A stretch of 64,000 nt of DNA from Onchidella celtica (GCA_963931925.1 OZ007583.1:15057117-15121116), one strand, 5' to 3'; counted from the first letter of the stretch, positions 47,917 to 59,835 are shown. Notes: generated by a model not told the origin, from the sequence alone. Program-made: numbers and translations.

Positions 47917-49749
47917 GGAAGTTCAAGGAATGTAATGGAAGAATCGACTCTTCCCCTGAAGTTCGTCATCTGTCTCGCTCCATCTGAGGGGCTTCTTACC
48001 ACAGCTCGACCCACCTGTTCATTGTCACACTGCGATCCCCATTTACCTCTTCACTGCTCAACATGAACACTCTGCAGTTATGAATACGGGAAATACTAAA
48101 ATTATGTCTTTTAATATTTTGCTCATTTGGCGTTGTCCCAAATCCTTCCAATAATGAAGAAAAAAAAACGGAAGCTATAAAGTGAACATTACTGGAATCT
48201 GAACATTTGATAATGCGTAGTAACTGTCATTTGTCGCAGATTCCAAATCAGTAAGTGCTAAAAATAGAACTCCATTTATTTCATTCATGTTTCCTGATGG
48301 AATAGATTCTGTAGAGGATTAAAGAAGGAATATGCTGCATTTGCAGACTAAATAATTCACCGAGGACATATTCACTGCATGTGAATAATTCATTGAGTGT
48401 AAAATGTGCACGCGTGCTCAGAAAACGGACACATTTTGAAAGACGCCGAAAAGAACCAAAGAAAAATTGATATCATGTACATCGAGCGAGCGAGCGTTTG
48501 AGTCGTCAGGCTGCCCGAGCACATGAGGCTTTTTTTTTTCTTTTTCTTCAGTCTGCGCGAATGAATGGAGACACCCATACGTGCGAGATATTGGTATATT
48601 GCAGAATCGACAGGAACTTGAAACTAAGATATGTCTGCAACATCACAGTAAGTGGTGCTTGATTGTGTACTTGCCCTTATTCCTGTGCAGAACTGACATG
48701 AACTCTATTGACTATTGGCTCTCCTGTTCATTAAGCCAAAAATTAAACCACATCATTAACCCTAACTTCGACATCTAACCCTTTTCTAGGCTATGTGCTA
48801 TGTTTTTCAGTATTGTCGGAAACAGATGTTGCTCGTTTTTTGTTTTTTTTATCATTTGATCTATATTATATCAGAACAGTATAGAGCAAGCCCTTTAATT
48901 ATTTGAAACTATAACGCAAAATCTAATTATCTTATTACAGTAAAAGAAAAGGATAATATAATATTTTTGTTTTAGTTTTCTTTTTAACAGGTAAAATCCA
49001 ACATGGCCATTAAAGATTTCAGATGTAATTTTACGGCAAGTCAAAGCTACAAAAATTGACCGATTTCCCATTCAACAGTTTACCAGAAAATATCCGGCGA
49101 CTTATGGCTAGGTTAATTAGTTTGTGGTTGATCCCATTACCCTGGTGGAAGTGTGTGTATGTGTGTGTCGGGGACTTTTTTTTCCGGGGGGTGGGGGAGG
49201 GGGCAACCCGACAGTACAGCATGTTTTCTGGTGAGTATTGGAGGAAGGTGCTGCTGTTGTTGTAAGTAGGCTAAGTAAAAAATATCTGCTAGGGCGCCCA
49301 AATCCACAAAAATGTGTAGCCACCCTACAAAATGAGGGACTTCGTGCATTTTGGTGATATAGAGATACTGGTATCAACAAATAAGACTTAGTTATTCAAA
49401 GTCCTTTCATTTGGTAAAGAAAAAAATATTGCTGCATTTTAATTAGCAGACAAGATAATGGCCTCTCAAAGACAGGAAGTGACACAACCACAGTTTTGAG
49501 AAAAATCTTCTTAATGTTTCAGCTTTTTACATGTAGTCAAAATTATTGATGATGACTCGATTCAAAGTCAAGTTTTGAGGTATTTACCCTTCTAAAACAG
49601 GATTATCATTTGGAAATGGAGTAACAAAGAGGTTAAACTTTTTTAAAATACTGAAAACGCATATGCGATAAAATTGACCCTTTGTTGCTTTTCGACGATT
49701 TTCTCGAATCGGATAGTGCCAAATTGTGCCGAAATGTGTCGGGTGGCTA
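47917..49749. other. Unassigned non-coding sequence
   Basis: About 1.8 kb. Small notes: GAGCGAGCGAGCG at 48484-48496, a G-rich stretch at 49184-49202 and a CTGCTGTTGTTG patch at 49250. No gene recognised. Confidence 0.4.
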
Positions 49750-50110
49750 CACACATTATGTGCTCTAAAGCGCTGGATTAAAATTAGAAACAGGATTAAC
49801 ATATTAAGCCCATCATGCTCGCACTCACACACATTAACGAACACTTGATCCACTCTCATCTTCAAAGCTCGGAGACCAGAAAGAGACATCATTCAGTTTC
49901 AAAGAAAACAGTCTTTAACAATTCAGTTTTGAGCCTATTTGTAAATGTGGCGATGTTTCCATTTTTCCTGGTGTCATATAAAATCTGACGTTGTTCCACC
50001 ATTTAGGCTCACCAATGGAAAAAGACCTTTTACAAAGAGACAGTCTGACTGTTGTTGTAGTAGTTGCTATTCTTTTTGTTCTTCTAACAATATCAGTTCC
50101 CCTCTTTCTT
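49750..50110 (-). mobile_element. LINE 3' end fragment, same family as 22945-23245
   Basis: On the minus strand a coding end reads LCKRSFSIGEPKWWNNV, then, after a frameshift, FTNRLKTELLKTVFFETE and a stop. This is the F-K-x-x-L-K-T-x-L-F end of L2-type ORF2. The untranslated region contains GAGAGTGGATCAAGTGTTCG and TTAATGTGTGTGAGTGCGAG, matching 23105-23150, and CCAGCGCTTTAGAGC. It is head-to-head with the next fragment. Confidence 0.75.
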
Positions 50111-50164
50111 GGTGTCTGCATAAATTATGAAAACCGCCCTTTGCGTTGCGTGAACGAACAGAAT

Positions 50165-50617
50165 AATTATATATTCTCCAAAGCCTTCATTGGTTGCCTG
50201 TTAGAGAGCGCATTCAGTTTAAGATTTTATGCATTGTGTTTAAATGCCTCAACCAAAGCTCACCAGAATATCTTTCAGAGCTCATTGAAAAATACATTCC
50301 ACCCAAAAAATGGAGATCAGCAGAAGCAAATTTATTAGTAGTGCCCAGATCAAGAACAATCATGGGAGAAAGCTTTTTCGGCGTGTGCACCTAAAATGTG
50401 GAATGACTTGACTGATCATGTGAAACATTCGAACAGCTTGATCCAATTCAAAAGAAAACTTAAAACAGCATTGTTTACAAAAGCGTATAGGCAGGGTATG
50501 TAACATTCTTGAGACAGTGATTATGTATAGGTTGATGAAAATGTGTGTTGTGTGACTGAGAGAAATGTTAGGCGCTTTAGAGCACTCTTCTGTGGAATCA
50601 GGCGCTATAGAAATGAC

Positions 50618-50653
<36 letters not shown>

Positions 50654-50655
50654 TC
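50165..50655 (+). mobile_element. 5'-truncated L2/CR1-like LINE 3' end
   Basis: Coding remnant, then a 3' untranslated region with TTAGGCGCTTTAGAGCACTC and CAGGCGCTATAGAAATGACT, then (ATT)n at 50620-50651. The adjacent fragment at 49750-50110 is in the opposite orientation. Confidence 0.85.
50185..50495 (+). pseudogene. LINE ORF2 C-terminal remnant with frameshift
   Basis: Reads HWLPVRERIQFKILCIVFKC, SSPEYLSELIEKYIPPKKWR, LLVVPRSRT, then a frame change near 50385. It continues PKMWNDLTDHV and SNSLIQFKRKLKTALFTKAY to the stop. Block order matches the 18.5-19.0 kb fragment, so both belong to L2/CR1-like elements, of different subfamilies judging by their divergence. Not functional. Confidence 0.85.
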
Positions 50656-50747
50656 AGTGCCTCGCACATTTATTTACATTTTCTTATAAAATTCTTTAAA
50701 AAAAACAAAAAATGTGCAACTTTCGAAATTACAACATAGGTTATACG

Positions 50748-51120
50748 AGGGCACATTGGTCTAGAGGCAAAGTGCTCGACCCTAATGTCGAAGGTATCGG
50801 GTTCGATCCCCGGTCGGTGAGGGCATGTTGGAATTTATTTTTTTTTCGGGAAAAAATTCCTGTCCTTGATCTGTACTAGGAAAGATCGAGCACCTACTCT
50901 TCTCGGATAAGGACGGAAAAACTCCGTGTACCCGTGTGCACGTTAAATACACCTTGGCGGTTGAACATCGAGAAGAGCAGGCCGAACAAGGCCGCTGCCC
51001 GGGCAAAATTCTAAAAAACAAATCCCTACCACAAGAACCCACTGAAACAAGAAAACTAAAACGAAGAAAATTGAAGTGTAAATGTCAAGAGCAGGCAACC
51101 TCCTAAAATAAAGATTTAAA
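50748..51120 (+). mobile_element. tRNA-derived SINE, beta tail, copy f
   Basis: A-box-like TTGGTCTAGAGGCAAAGTGC, B-box-like ATCGGGTTCGATCCCCGG near 50796, body TACTCTTCTCGGATAAGGAC and CACCTTGGCGGTTGAACATC, GCCGCTGCCCGGGCAAAATT, then the beta tail GTGTAAATGTCAAGAGCAGG and CAACCTCCTAAAATAAAG. Confidence 0.9.
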
Positions 51121-51353
51121 CACAATGACTGTCATTAAAATTGTGATTGAAACCTGCACCAGAACTTGGATGTAAAAAACAACAACAGATTTTCCTTCTG
51201 GGATGAGTAAGGAAATGACATGTTGCAGTTTTGGCCCCATGTCTTACTAATTTTGCTTTTTTCTCCTGCCAGTTGTTAAGGGATCCTACTCCAAATACAA
51301 CGCCGGACAGAAAAAATAAGGACTTGTATTCGCTGTCCAGCTATACCTAAAAA

Positions 51354-51868
51354 CAGGGGCGGCCTAACTTGCTTAATCTAAGAGCCACATACGATTAATT
51401 CCAGATGTTCGAGAGCGACCAGATATGACAAAATTTACACAAACGTTTTTATTGTTACGTACATCTTTTGTTACCTAAATTTTATATAAAGATTAAGAAA
51501 TACATGTATGCAACAACAATCTTTACTCATGTATGCTATTTTTTTTTTAACTGTTAATTTGTATTCGTTTCAGTAATCACATAGTACATAATAATTATGC
51601 AAAACCAAATAATTTCAAAATCTTGACTGAGGAATGTTTGAATTATACTGAACATATTAAACACGGTAATGAGATACGAGAACATCGAAGAAAAACGTGC
51701 GAATTTTAATTCCAGTGACAAAATTACACTGCCAAAAATGAAACTAAACAGGTAAAAATGAGATAATTTCACTGATATACATTTGTCAGCCAACGTGTTT
51801 CCACGAGCCACATACTGAAGGCCAAAGAGCCGCATGTGGCTCAAGACACTGTGGTTTGGCCACCCCTG
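51354..51868. mobile_element. Non-autonomous hAT-like DNA transposon
   Basis: The left terminus CAGGGGCGGCCTAAC and the inverted right terminus (complement CAGGGGTGGCCAAAC) pair closely, and AGAGCCACATACG on the left pairs with AGAGCCGCATGTG on the right. CCTAAAAA at 51346-51353 and CCTCAAAA at 51869-51876 form an 8-bp duplication with one change. CAGGGGTGGCC ends and 8-bp duplications are hallmarks of hAT elements. The 515-bp body is AT-rich without a transposase frame. Confidence 0.87.
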
Positions 51869-51876
51869 CCTCAAAA

Positions 51877-52328
51877 TGTAACATACTGTGGTCCTTTAAC
51901 AAGAGCCCCCTCCCCCCCCCCCACCCCCACCTTAACGATGGCCTATCAATCATACCAGTCCGGAACCCACCGGACGTGAGAAGGGATTGCTGCAACAAAC
52001 CATTTCGCACTCTTTTTATTATGTCACGCAGCGTTTCCGTAAGTCCTGATACAAATTTTGGCAAGCGTCCAGATAGAGCTTCGTGCTCTGTAAGGACAAA
52101 ATATGGCAAAAAGAGGGGGGGGGGGGTGTATTTTTTTGCAATTCCCGGAGTTGATAACGATGAATAATGCTATCATAGACTTCAAAATGATTTTTTTTTT
52201 TTTTCAAAAAGGTAACTAAAAACCTCCTCAGGAAAAATTCAAAAAAAAACAAAACGAAATTAAGCGGTTCTGACGACAGATGTCACTATAATGTGCTGGT
52301 AGTTCCTAGACATAAAAGGAGGTCTGTC
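51877..52328. other. Unassigned sequence with poly(C), poly(G) and poly(T) runs
   Basis: C run near 51911-51921, G run near 52117-52127, T run at 52191-52204. No gene recognised. Confidence 0.4.
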
Positions 52329-52712
52329 ACAGGGACACGTTGGTCTAGAGTCAAAGTGCTCGTCTCTTATGCCGAAAGTACCGGGTTCTATTCCAGGCCG
52401 GTGCAGGAGTGATGGAAGTTTAGGGGGAAAAGTCCTGTCCCGGATCCTATGGTAGGTAGGATCGAGCACCTGTTCTTCTCGGATAAGGATGAAAGACTCG
52501 GAGGCATGTTGCTCACGTGAAAGATACCTTGGCAGTTGAAATTCGAGAAGGGCAGGCCTAACAAGGCCGATTCCCGGGCAAAATTCTAAAAAAAACAACA
52601 AAAAAACTAATCCCTACCGCAAAAACACAGAAACAAGGACAAGAAATATGAAGAAACAAGAAAAGTGACGTGTAAATCCCAAGAGCAGCGAACCTCATAA
52701 AAAAGGACCTAA
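52329..52712 (+). mobile_element. tRNA-derived SINE, beta tail, copy g
   Basis: A-box-like TTGGTCTAGAGTCAAAGTGC, worn B box CCGGGTTCTATTCCAGG near 52381, body GGTAGGTAGGATCGAGCACC and TTCTTCTCGGATAAGGATGA, CTTGGCAGTTGAAATTCGAG, then the beta tail GACGTGTAAATCCCAAGAGC and AGCGAACCTCATAAAAAAGG. Confidence 0.9.
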
Positions 52713-53588
52713 ACACTGAGATTAAGGAAAGAAATTGTGACCATTCTAGGCTGACACCCTATTGAACTAAGTCCGTTCTTCTCGGGTTTTAGTTGATATA
52801 TGAACTATAGAGGTAAACGGAACCTCGCGCATTGCCAGCACGGAAACTGGCCTGTCTCAATGGTTCCAGCCAATAGTCAAGACTGTCTTGAGTTGACCCA
52901 GCTGGCGGGAAGCGTTTTTGCCGATTTGCAGTGCAGACCAGAAAATTCAGGAGCGGGACAGCAATACACCCACATCCCAGGGATTTTCGCTGACGTTCAG
53001 AGTCATTTTAGAGATAGGGTGCACAGTCCAGAGTTTGTAGCACCCATGGCAGTTTTCGATAGGACCAGAAATCCTTTAGCTGATGACCTGTGTTTGGGGG
53101 TGTGTTATTGCCCCGTACCTGAATTTGCTGGTCTGCCCTGCAATCGGCAAACACGCTGGCGGGCAAGGACCCCCCCCCCCCCCGGGTGCTGAGTCCAAAC
53201 AGATGCAGTAAGCGAGCTACTAGATTGTCATCTAAAGGGCTATTTGTATAATGTCTAGCTTACTACAATGAATATATATTTGTTTATTTCATATAATGTG
53301 TCTTTGCATAGTCAAATTCATTTGATTCATATTTTTGTGCTTAAGATGACATTCCTAATTGAATACATACGAGATGAAAAGTGACGGATACTTTTCCGTG
53401 TGAAGGGTAATTTCCCCTGATGACATTCTTTCTGGATTATTCGCTCTTGGATGCCGCTAAGGAAGTGGGGGTGGCCTGACTTGGAAAAATATCATGACTT
53501 TCTATATGTGTTTGTGCTGTAACTTCTAAGCGAATACTGTGTGCATTTATTTCATTCTCCACCATATAAAATTGTGTCTTCTCGAAAA
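52713..53588. other. Unassigned sequence; one 130-residue open frame
   Basis: A plus-strand frame with an ATG runs from 52800 to 53192. It is cysteine- and proline-containing but has no domain I recognise, ends in translated poly(C), and has no supporting context. It is the least repeat-like open frame in the window; a coding role is unproven. Confidence 0.3.
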
Positions 53589-53621
53589 GCGTGTGTATGT
53601 GTGTGTGTGTGTGTGTGGTGA
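53589..53621 (+). repeat. (TG)n dinucleotide repeat
   Basis: GTGTGT run ahead of the GATA array. Confidence 0.9.
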
Positions 53622-53639
53622 ATGTCAGTGTGTTAACAG

Positions 53640-54326
<687 letters not shown>

Positions 54327-54546
54327 ACATTACGTGGCTAAATAACGTTCGCCAAAAGAACACGTCATGTAAGGAAATGAAACCGTTAGTAAACACATCA
54401 TTAACTTCTCATTGCAGGTCAGTGGTGGTTACATCTGTATTGATTGTCGAGCTTCACTGCACATCATTTTGAATTAATGCTCGGTGAATTGAGGTTGTCT
54501 GATCGGCCTGGGATAATGCCCGATTTTACCGTGTTTGTTCTAATGA
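54327..54546. other. Unassigned non-coding sequence
   Basis: No feature recognised. Confidence 0.4.
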
Positions 54547-54862
54547 AAGCCCATGCATGGGGCGGTTACTGAAGACAGATTAGTCTAGCTTGTTGAACAT
54601 TTTGTATGAGAAAAAAAATTATCAGCGGGGAAACGTAAAGTGTACATTACTGACGAATGAATGATGAGGTATTTGCTATGTGGGGTAGGATACCTCAGTT
54701 TCAAGAAGCCCGTGCATGTGCCAGTTACAACACAGATTAGTCTAGCTTGTTGAACACTTTATATGAGAAAGCCATGAAAAAAGTTCTCAGTGGGACAACA
54801 AAGTGTGCATATTACTGACGAACGATGAGCTACTCGAAATGCGTTGTGGGATACGATACCAG
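54547..54862 (+). repeat. 159-bp tandem duplication
   Basis: AAGCCCATGCATG at 54547 recurs at 54706 as AAGCCCGTGCATG. ACAGATTAGTCTAGCTTGTT, TATGAGAAA, TTACTGACGAA and GATGAG follow in the same order in both copies. Diverged by many substitutions and short indels. Confidence 0.85.
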
Positions 54863-56324
54863 ATTTTCCAGAAATGTTTATTTAAATGTATTTATTTATT
54901 TATTTATATGTTTATTTACTTATATACTGACTGGCTAACCCCATTTGAACAATACAATTAAAATGTCCGTGCATACGTTTGACGCAATAATCTGCTAATT
55001 GGCCAATTCAATGGCTACTCTGAGCTGAATATAAACAGGGCAGTACCACAGACTATGAAATAACGCTATGAATCAATTCAAGGTTTGTATGAACAACCGG
55101 CGGGTCGCTGAAAGACAGGAAATTTCATTCTGAATCTCAATTTACGAAACATAGATCAAGATATGCCCCACCTGGGCATATGACAAAAACGGAGTATCAT
55201 CCAGCGCATAGCATGCGTTTATGGCGTATCCATATCTTTTGGCAGGTAGATCTCCCTGCCTGACCGTGGGACATTATTAGTCGGGTATGCCAGCATCTCG
55301 AAACTAGATCTTTGGCCATACGCCGGCTCCTCATACAGACAGCAAATTACAGTACAGACCTTGCAATACGTTCCGTAATCGTAGATATTCGCTTTCAATG
55401 TTTATTTTCGATTACTTATTTTAATAGCATCCGACCACATCCGCACTTGGTGACTTTAAAAGACTTGTCATGTCGTCGCGAAATGATGTCGGGATAAGCG
55501 ATATTTTATCTCCATGACTTTTTTCCATAAATGCACAAACACAACCAATCCCAACTGAAAATATTTTCAAATTCCTCCCTTTCCCAGGAACATCAAAGGA
55601 AAAACGCAATTTCTTCATTTCCTCCACAGATCCCTACTCAAACATTACACTCATAAACAGCGGGACAAATCTAATACCCATAAACAGCAGGGACAAAATC
55701 ACACGGCGCAATTTTTCCCCGTCAATAAAATCAATAATGACTTGCACCGATAGGAAAGATAACGTCTTGTTCAGGCCTAAAATTGTTCCATGCATTTCGA
55801 TCCATTAAGTGGTGCAATTTTTGTATAATTTTTGTTGTTGTTATTTTGGATTTTTTATTTCATTTCACTTTTTTTTTTCTGTTATTCTTGTTTTTGTTTC
55901 CCATGGTACGATAAGGAAAGTGTAGATTTCTGTAGTTCAAATTGTCAAAGAATAGTGATCATTTTTAATGAAACAAAGAGCTCAAGCGTTTGGGTTGTTA
56001 ATTAAGTTTTCCTTTAATCAGGAAAGAGATCATGCTTGAACAATGCTGCAAAAGCAATAAAACGCTTTTGTTTCTTTATTGCTTGTGTTTCGCGGCGTTT
56101 TGTCACTGATCTTCTCTATTATTCATGAAATAAAGCGTTTTTATCACTTAAAATCACAAAGTGAATGCATCTTTTTTGTTTTCTGTTTTTTTTTATTCTC
56201 ATAGTCTTATCGAAATAATTCAATTTTATCGAGAGTGTTTCACTGCTGAAAGGCGGTCGCTGGTGGCGAGAGTTTCATCTGTTTATTTACAGAACTTTTT
56301 TGCTGGGTATTATTGTCTTGTCGC
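54863..56324. other. Unassigned sequence with a short ATTT tract
   Basis: (ATTT)n-like tract at 54883-54922. About 1.4 kb otherwise unassigned. Confidence 0.4.
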
Positions 56325-56449
56325 CCCAGGAGCCTCGAACCTCTAGCAGTCACAGGGAAGATCGAAGGCAGGAAAAGCAGGGGTAGACAAAGAAAAATTT
56401 TCACTGACAGTCTAAATTCATGGACAACAAATAAACGTCATCAGGGCAA
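56325..56449 (+). pseudogene. LINE reverse-transcriptase C-terminal relic, GKIEG type
   Basis: A frame starting near 56332 reads SLEPLAVTGKIEGRKSRGRQ, continuing RKIFTDSLNSW, then THQ-type residues and a TGA near 56449. The LxxLAxTGKIEGxxSRGRQR and DSLxxW blocks match the minus-strand relic at 12379-12705. (GAT)n follows the stop, possibly the element's simple 3' tail. Only about 40 codons remain. Confidence 0.72.
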
Positions 56450-57251
56450 CTGATGATGATGATAATTATTGTCTTATTAAGCTTAGAAGCTGAGGTAAAA
56501 CGAGAATATTCTGAAACTGGAGTACTATACTAATTGGTGTAGCCATGGGTCTATGAGCTTGAGAGGGACAGACTCCACCTGGTAAAGGGGGGAGGGGGGG
56601 GACGGAGGGGGTGGAGGTGGTGGTAAAGCGCATTGATATTATAGAGAGATTATTATATCATATTCGCTACAGAAAGCCGAATATTCGGCTTAAGTGGACA
56701 CCGATTTTCCAACACTAATGACTACGCTAACTTCTCCAAATACTGAATCCCATCCTGGTTCATTGATTTTCTTTTACTTTGTTGTCTAATGTATTTTGTC
56801 TTGTGCTTATACTGAGTGAAAGCAAAAAATATCTTTGAACTATGTCTAAATTTCAAACTGGGCAGTGTTGAGAGTTCCCGTCCACACTCACAACAGTTAC
56901 CGCACAGAATGAGTTAAGGGGTCAGCACAGCTTGTTCAATTTTTAAACAAGATTCATGAAAAATTAACACACAATAAATATAGATAAATAAACTGTCTAT
57001 TTAGCACTGATTACTCACAAACATACTATATGGGCATTTTGAAATTGGGGCCTACATTAATTCTCATCTGACCTGGGTCTGTTACCAGCTTTGTATGGGT
57101 CGGGTGTCAGTCATGGTCAGGTATCACCTTGCTAGAGATATCTGACAGGAATCTTAAAAAACTTGCACTGAATTTCACTTTTGTTTGCTTGAATGAATCA
57201 TTGACTATGTGTGTGGATGTTGAAACATTGATTTGCTTCAGCAAATAGGTG
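56450..57251. other. Unassigned sequence with a G-rich tract
   Basis: G-rich at 56586-56622 (GGGGGGAGGGG). No gene recognised. Confidence 0.4.
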
Positions 57252-57640
57252 AATGACAGGGTGAGTGGGTGAGTGAGTGAGTGAGTGAGTGAGTGAGTGA
57301 GTGAGTGAGTGAGTGAGTGAGTGAGTGAGTGAGTGAGTGAGTGAGTGAGTGAGTGAGTGAGTGAACGAGCGAGTGAGTGACTGAGTGACTGAGTAAGTGA
57401 GTGAGTGAGCAAGTGAGTGAGTGGGTGAGCGAGAGAGTGAGTGAGTGAGTGAGTGAATGAGTGAGTAAGTGAGTGAGTGAGGTTTGAATGAGTAAGTGAG
57501 TGGATCAGTGAGCGAGTGATTGACTGAGTAATTGAATGAGTGAATGGGTAACTAAGTGAGTGAGTGAGTTGGTGAGCCAGTGATTGAATGATTGAGTGAG
57601 TGAATGAGTGAGTGAGTGAGTGAGTGAGTGAATATAACAA
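57252..57640 (+). repeat. (GAGT)n tetranucleotide array
   Basis: Pure GAGT at 57260-57362, increasingly mixed with GAAT, GACT, GAGC and TAAG variants to the right. The long minus-strand frame (SLTHSLTH) is an artefact. Confidence 0.97.
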
Positions 57641-58789
57641 CGTTAATCAATTAGTGCATGGGTGACTGAGTGAGAGAGTAAGCGAATTAGTGAGTGACAC
57701 ATGACTGATTGAAAAATTCTATGACTGACATCACATCAATGGTCTAGTATGCTACTCCAAAAATTGGTTCGGGGATGAGACCCAAGTCCTGTCGTCCCAC
57801 TCCGTCTCTGAACTGATGTAATGTGACATAAATACGGTACAGGGGACTCTGTCAGCACGCATTTGGACCATTTGTCTAACAGCATCAGACGTACTTGAGA
57901 GAAGTGCGAACCCTTTTACTGACACTAATACGGTACTTCATCAGCGTATTTGTACCGTACTTAAACAGTCCAAAAACAAATGGGGAAAAAAGGAATAAAG
58001 TGACCGATGGATTTTTCTTATTTTTTTTTTCCATTATTTTAATTTCAGAATAGAAAGTTAGACAGACACGGCCGTTAAAATAGCCAGGTGCAATTTTCAC
58101 ATTTTATACGACTTTGAGGACATAGGTCTACAAATATTTAGGATTGGTAATGGTCTCATTCTCTGTTATCTCACAGCCAGATCAGTATCTTATTATAATT
58201 GAGCTAGAGGGTGAACCTGTAAGCAACCAGAACTTCACGACTACGCCATCAAAAATTATGAAACTTGGTGTACTGCATCAATTCTTGACAAAGAGTTACG
58301 TGGAAACATTCATTTTGAACAAAAATCAGTCTTTACTGTTATCTATATTAAAATGTTTTGAGCCGCGAAAACAGATGCATTTTCGACGAGTAGAATCAAA
58401 AAGCATGATAGGAAATTTCGTCTTTGACCTCTCTTTACACATTGGTGGTCAAAAATCAACGTAATCACCTGTGTGTATTTCTACGTAAGTTCTGTTAGTC
58501 ATTGCATCGAATCCAAATGCTGCTTTTAATGTTGCCCAAATCTAGATACACGGTTGGGCTTTCTACAAAGAATCTGCAAGATTTATCTTGCCCAGGTCGG
58601 CTAGTTAAATTAATGATGGTAATAGACAATTTAAAGCCCAGCTTAACTTTCGGATTCTTACACCTAGGTGGCCGTACGCACTGCTGGGCCTGGACTGTGG
58701 TGCAAAACGGGCGGATTTACAGCAAGTTCCTGCATACGATCACTGGCCCGCATAGTGATTGTTTTAGTACTATTTTATTTCCGTATTAC
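57641..58789. other. Unassigned non-coding sequence
   Basis: Two plus-strand frames (58144-58464 and 58502-58864) have no recognised domain. The second overlaps the LINE remnant below in another frame. Confidence 0.4.
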
Positions 58790-58990
58790 GGTCCGTATCC
58801 CGTCCTACGTTATCGAATTACAGAATCTTTATGTTCCATCACGCCAGCTTCGATGTTCACATGATATATCAAAAGTAAAATTTCCAACTATGTCTCCGGG
58901 ACTACTGGGAGAACGATCGCTTTCTTTTTGTGGCCAAAAGCTCTTTAATTCACTGCATTCAACGCTTGTAAAATACAACACTGAAATAGT
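58790..58990 (+). pseudogene. LINE ORF2 C-terminal remnant (YVPSRQLRC type)
   Basis: A plus-strand frame reads VRIPSYVIELQNLYVPSRQL, then RCSHDISKVKFPTMSPGLLG and ERSLSFCGQKLFNSLHSTLV. This matches the P-S-Y-L-x-E-L / Y-x-P-x-R-x-L-R-S / G-E-R-S-F-S-F-x-G-P-K-L-W-N-S-L-P series of L2/CR1-like C-termini. Expected Pro and Trp residues are substituted (GQKLFNSLH), consistent with decay. Confidence 0.7.
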
Positions 58991-59463
58991 TAAGACTAGC
59001 TGGGAAACAGTCCCTTTGTCCCATGTTTTGTATGTTTTTCTGTGTTGCTGAATGCAATGTTGAAATCGTGTAGCAGTGTATTTGACGGGGTGGAGCGTTA
59101 TCTTACTCTAAAATAAAATAGTGGCTGGAGTAATTCATGGTGGTGCAATTTTGGCCATATATTTGCTCATCGCTACAGCCTGAATGACAGTTTCAAAAAT
59201 TGTTAAATTAATTATTTTTCTCATGTGTCAATTAATCCAATCCATTCGCTTTTGTATCGGCCTGTTGCGTTTATTCAGGTTTCAGGCATTATTTTTTTTT
59301 AAGTTGTTAATATGTAATACAGTGATGTCTTTTTGTGGTCCCTTTGATAAGCCCACAGCACGGGAAGACTTGTATTCGATAGGCGTTCAGCTGGTGCGTA
59401 GAGCCCTGCCGCGCATGAGTTCTGAAGCTAGACTTTGGATTATTATGGGGAATTGTCCAGAAC
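58991..59463. other. Unassigned non-coding sequence
   Basis: No feature recognised. It ends with the 8-bp target duplicate at 59456-59463. Confidence 0.4.
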
Positions 59464-59504
59464 CACAGACTAATAAAATACACAGACTGGATGATCCCAT
59501 TGTG

Positions 59505-59550
59505 TGACGTCACAAAACAGCGAAAGGTCATGAACCATCCGCCATTTTAG
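59505..59550 (+). promoter_or_regulatory. CRE-like and YY1-like sites inside the MITE
   Basis: TGACGTCA at 59505-59512 is a full consensus CREB/ATF palindrome. CCGCCATTTTAG at 59539-59550 resembles a YY1 site. Binding is inference. Confidence 0.4.
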
Positions 59551-59713
59551 CTTTAAGGTAGCGACCGATGCTTCAGCATAGCTACAATTTTGAATGATAC
59601 CATTTTGACGCGCCTACTGAACGCGGAAGTTGGTTCCGCACCAAGAAATTAATACATGTACAACCAATCTTGACAAATAAAAAGAAATTTCTACTGCGGA
59701 TAGAACTAGAATC

Positions 59714-59768
59714 GGAATTTCCCGAGCGGCGGCCATGTTGGTTATACAGTCGCCGCTCGGGAAATTCC
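59714..59768. repeat. Perfect 18-bp inverted repeat (hairpin)
   Basis: GGAATTTCCCGAGCGGCG at 59714-59731 and its exact reverse complement at 59751-59768, separated by 19 bases. It could extrude as a cruciform or fold in RNA. Confidence 0.93.
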
Positions 59769-59835
59769 GTAAAAAACGACACAGCCCGAAGCTCATGTTT
59801 CCAGTCTGGTTAATTTATTAGTCTGTGTCCAGAAC

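Larger units (their letters stand above)
59464..59827. mobile_element. 364-bp MITE with perfect 8-bp target duplication
   Basis: Left arm 59464-59491 (CACAGACTAATAAAATACAC then AGACTGGA) and the inverted right arm 59800-59827 agree at 25 of 28 positions. TCCAGAAC flanks it exactly at 59456-59463 and 59828-59835. An 8-bp duplication with a CACAG terminus is compatible with the P (CANRG) superfamily and less so with hAT. There is no transposase. Inside are a TGACGTCA site, a CCGCCATTTTAG site and an 18-bp-arm hairpin. Confidence 0.87.

Noticed and set aside
52800-53192. 130-residue ATG-started open frame as a host gene
   Set aside because: No recognised domain, ends in translated poly(C), no splice or promoter evidence. 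Listed only inside the spacer entry.
57107-57640. 177-residue SLTHSLTH frame
   Set aside because: Translation of the GAGT tetranucleotide array.
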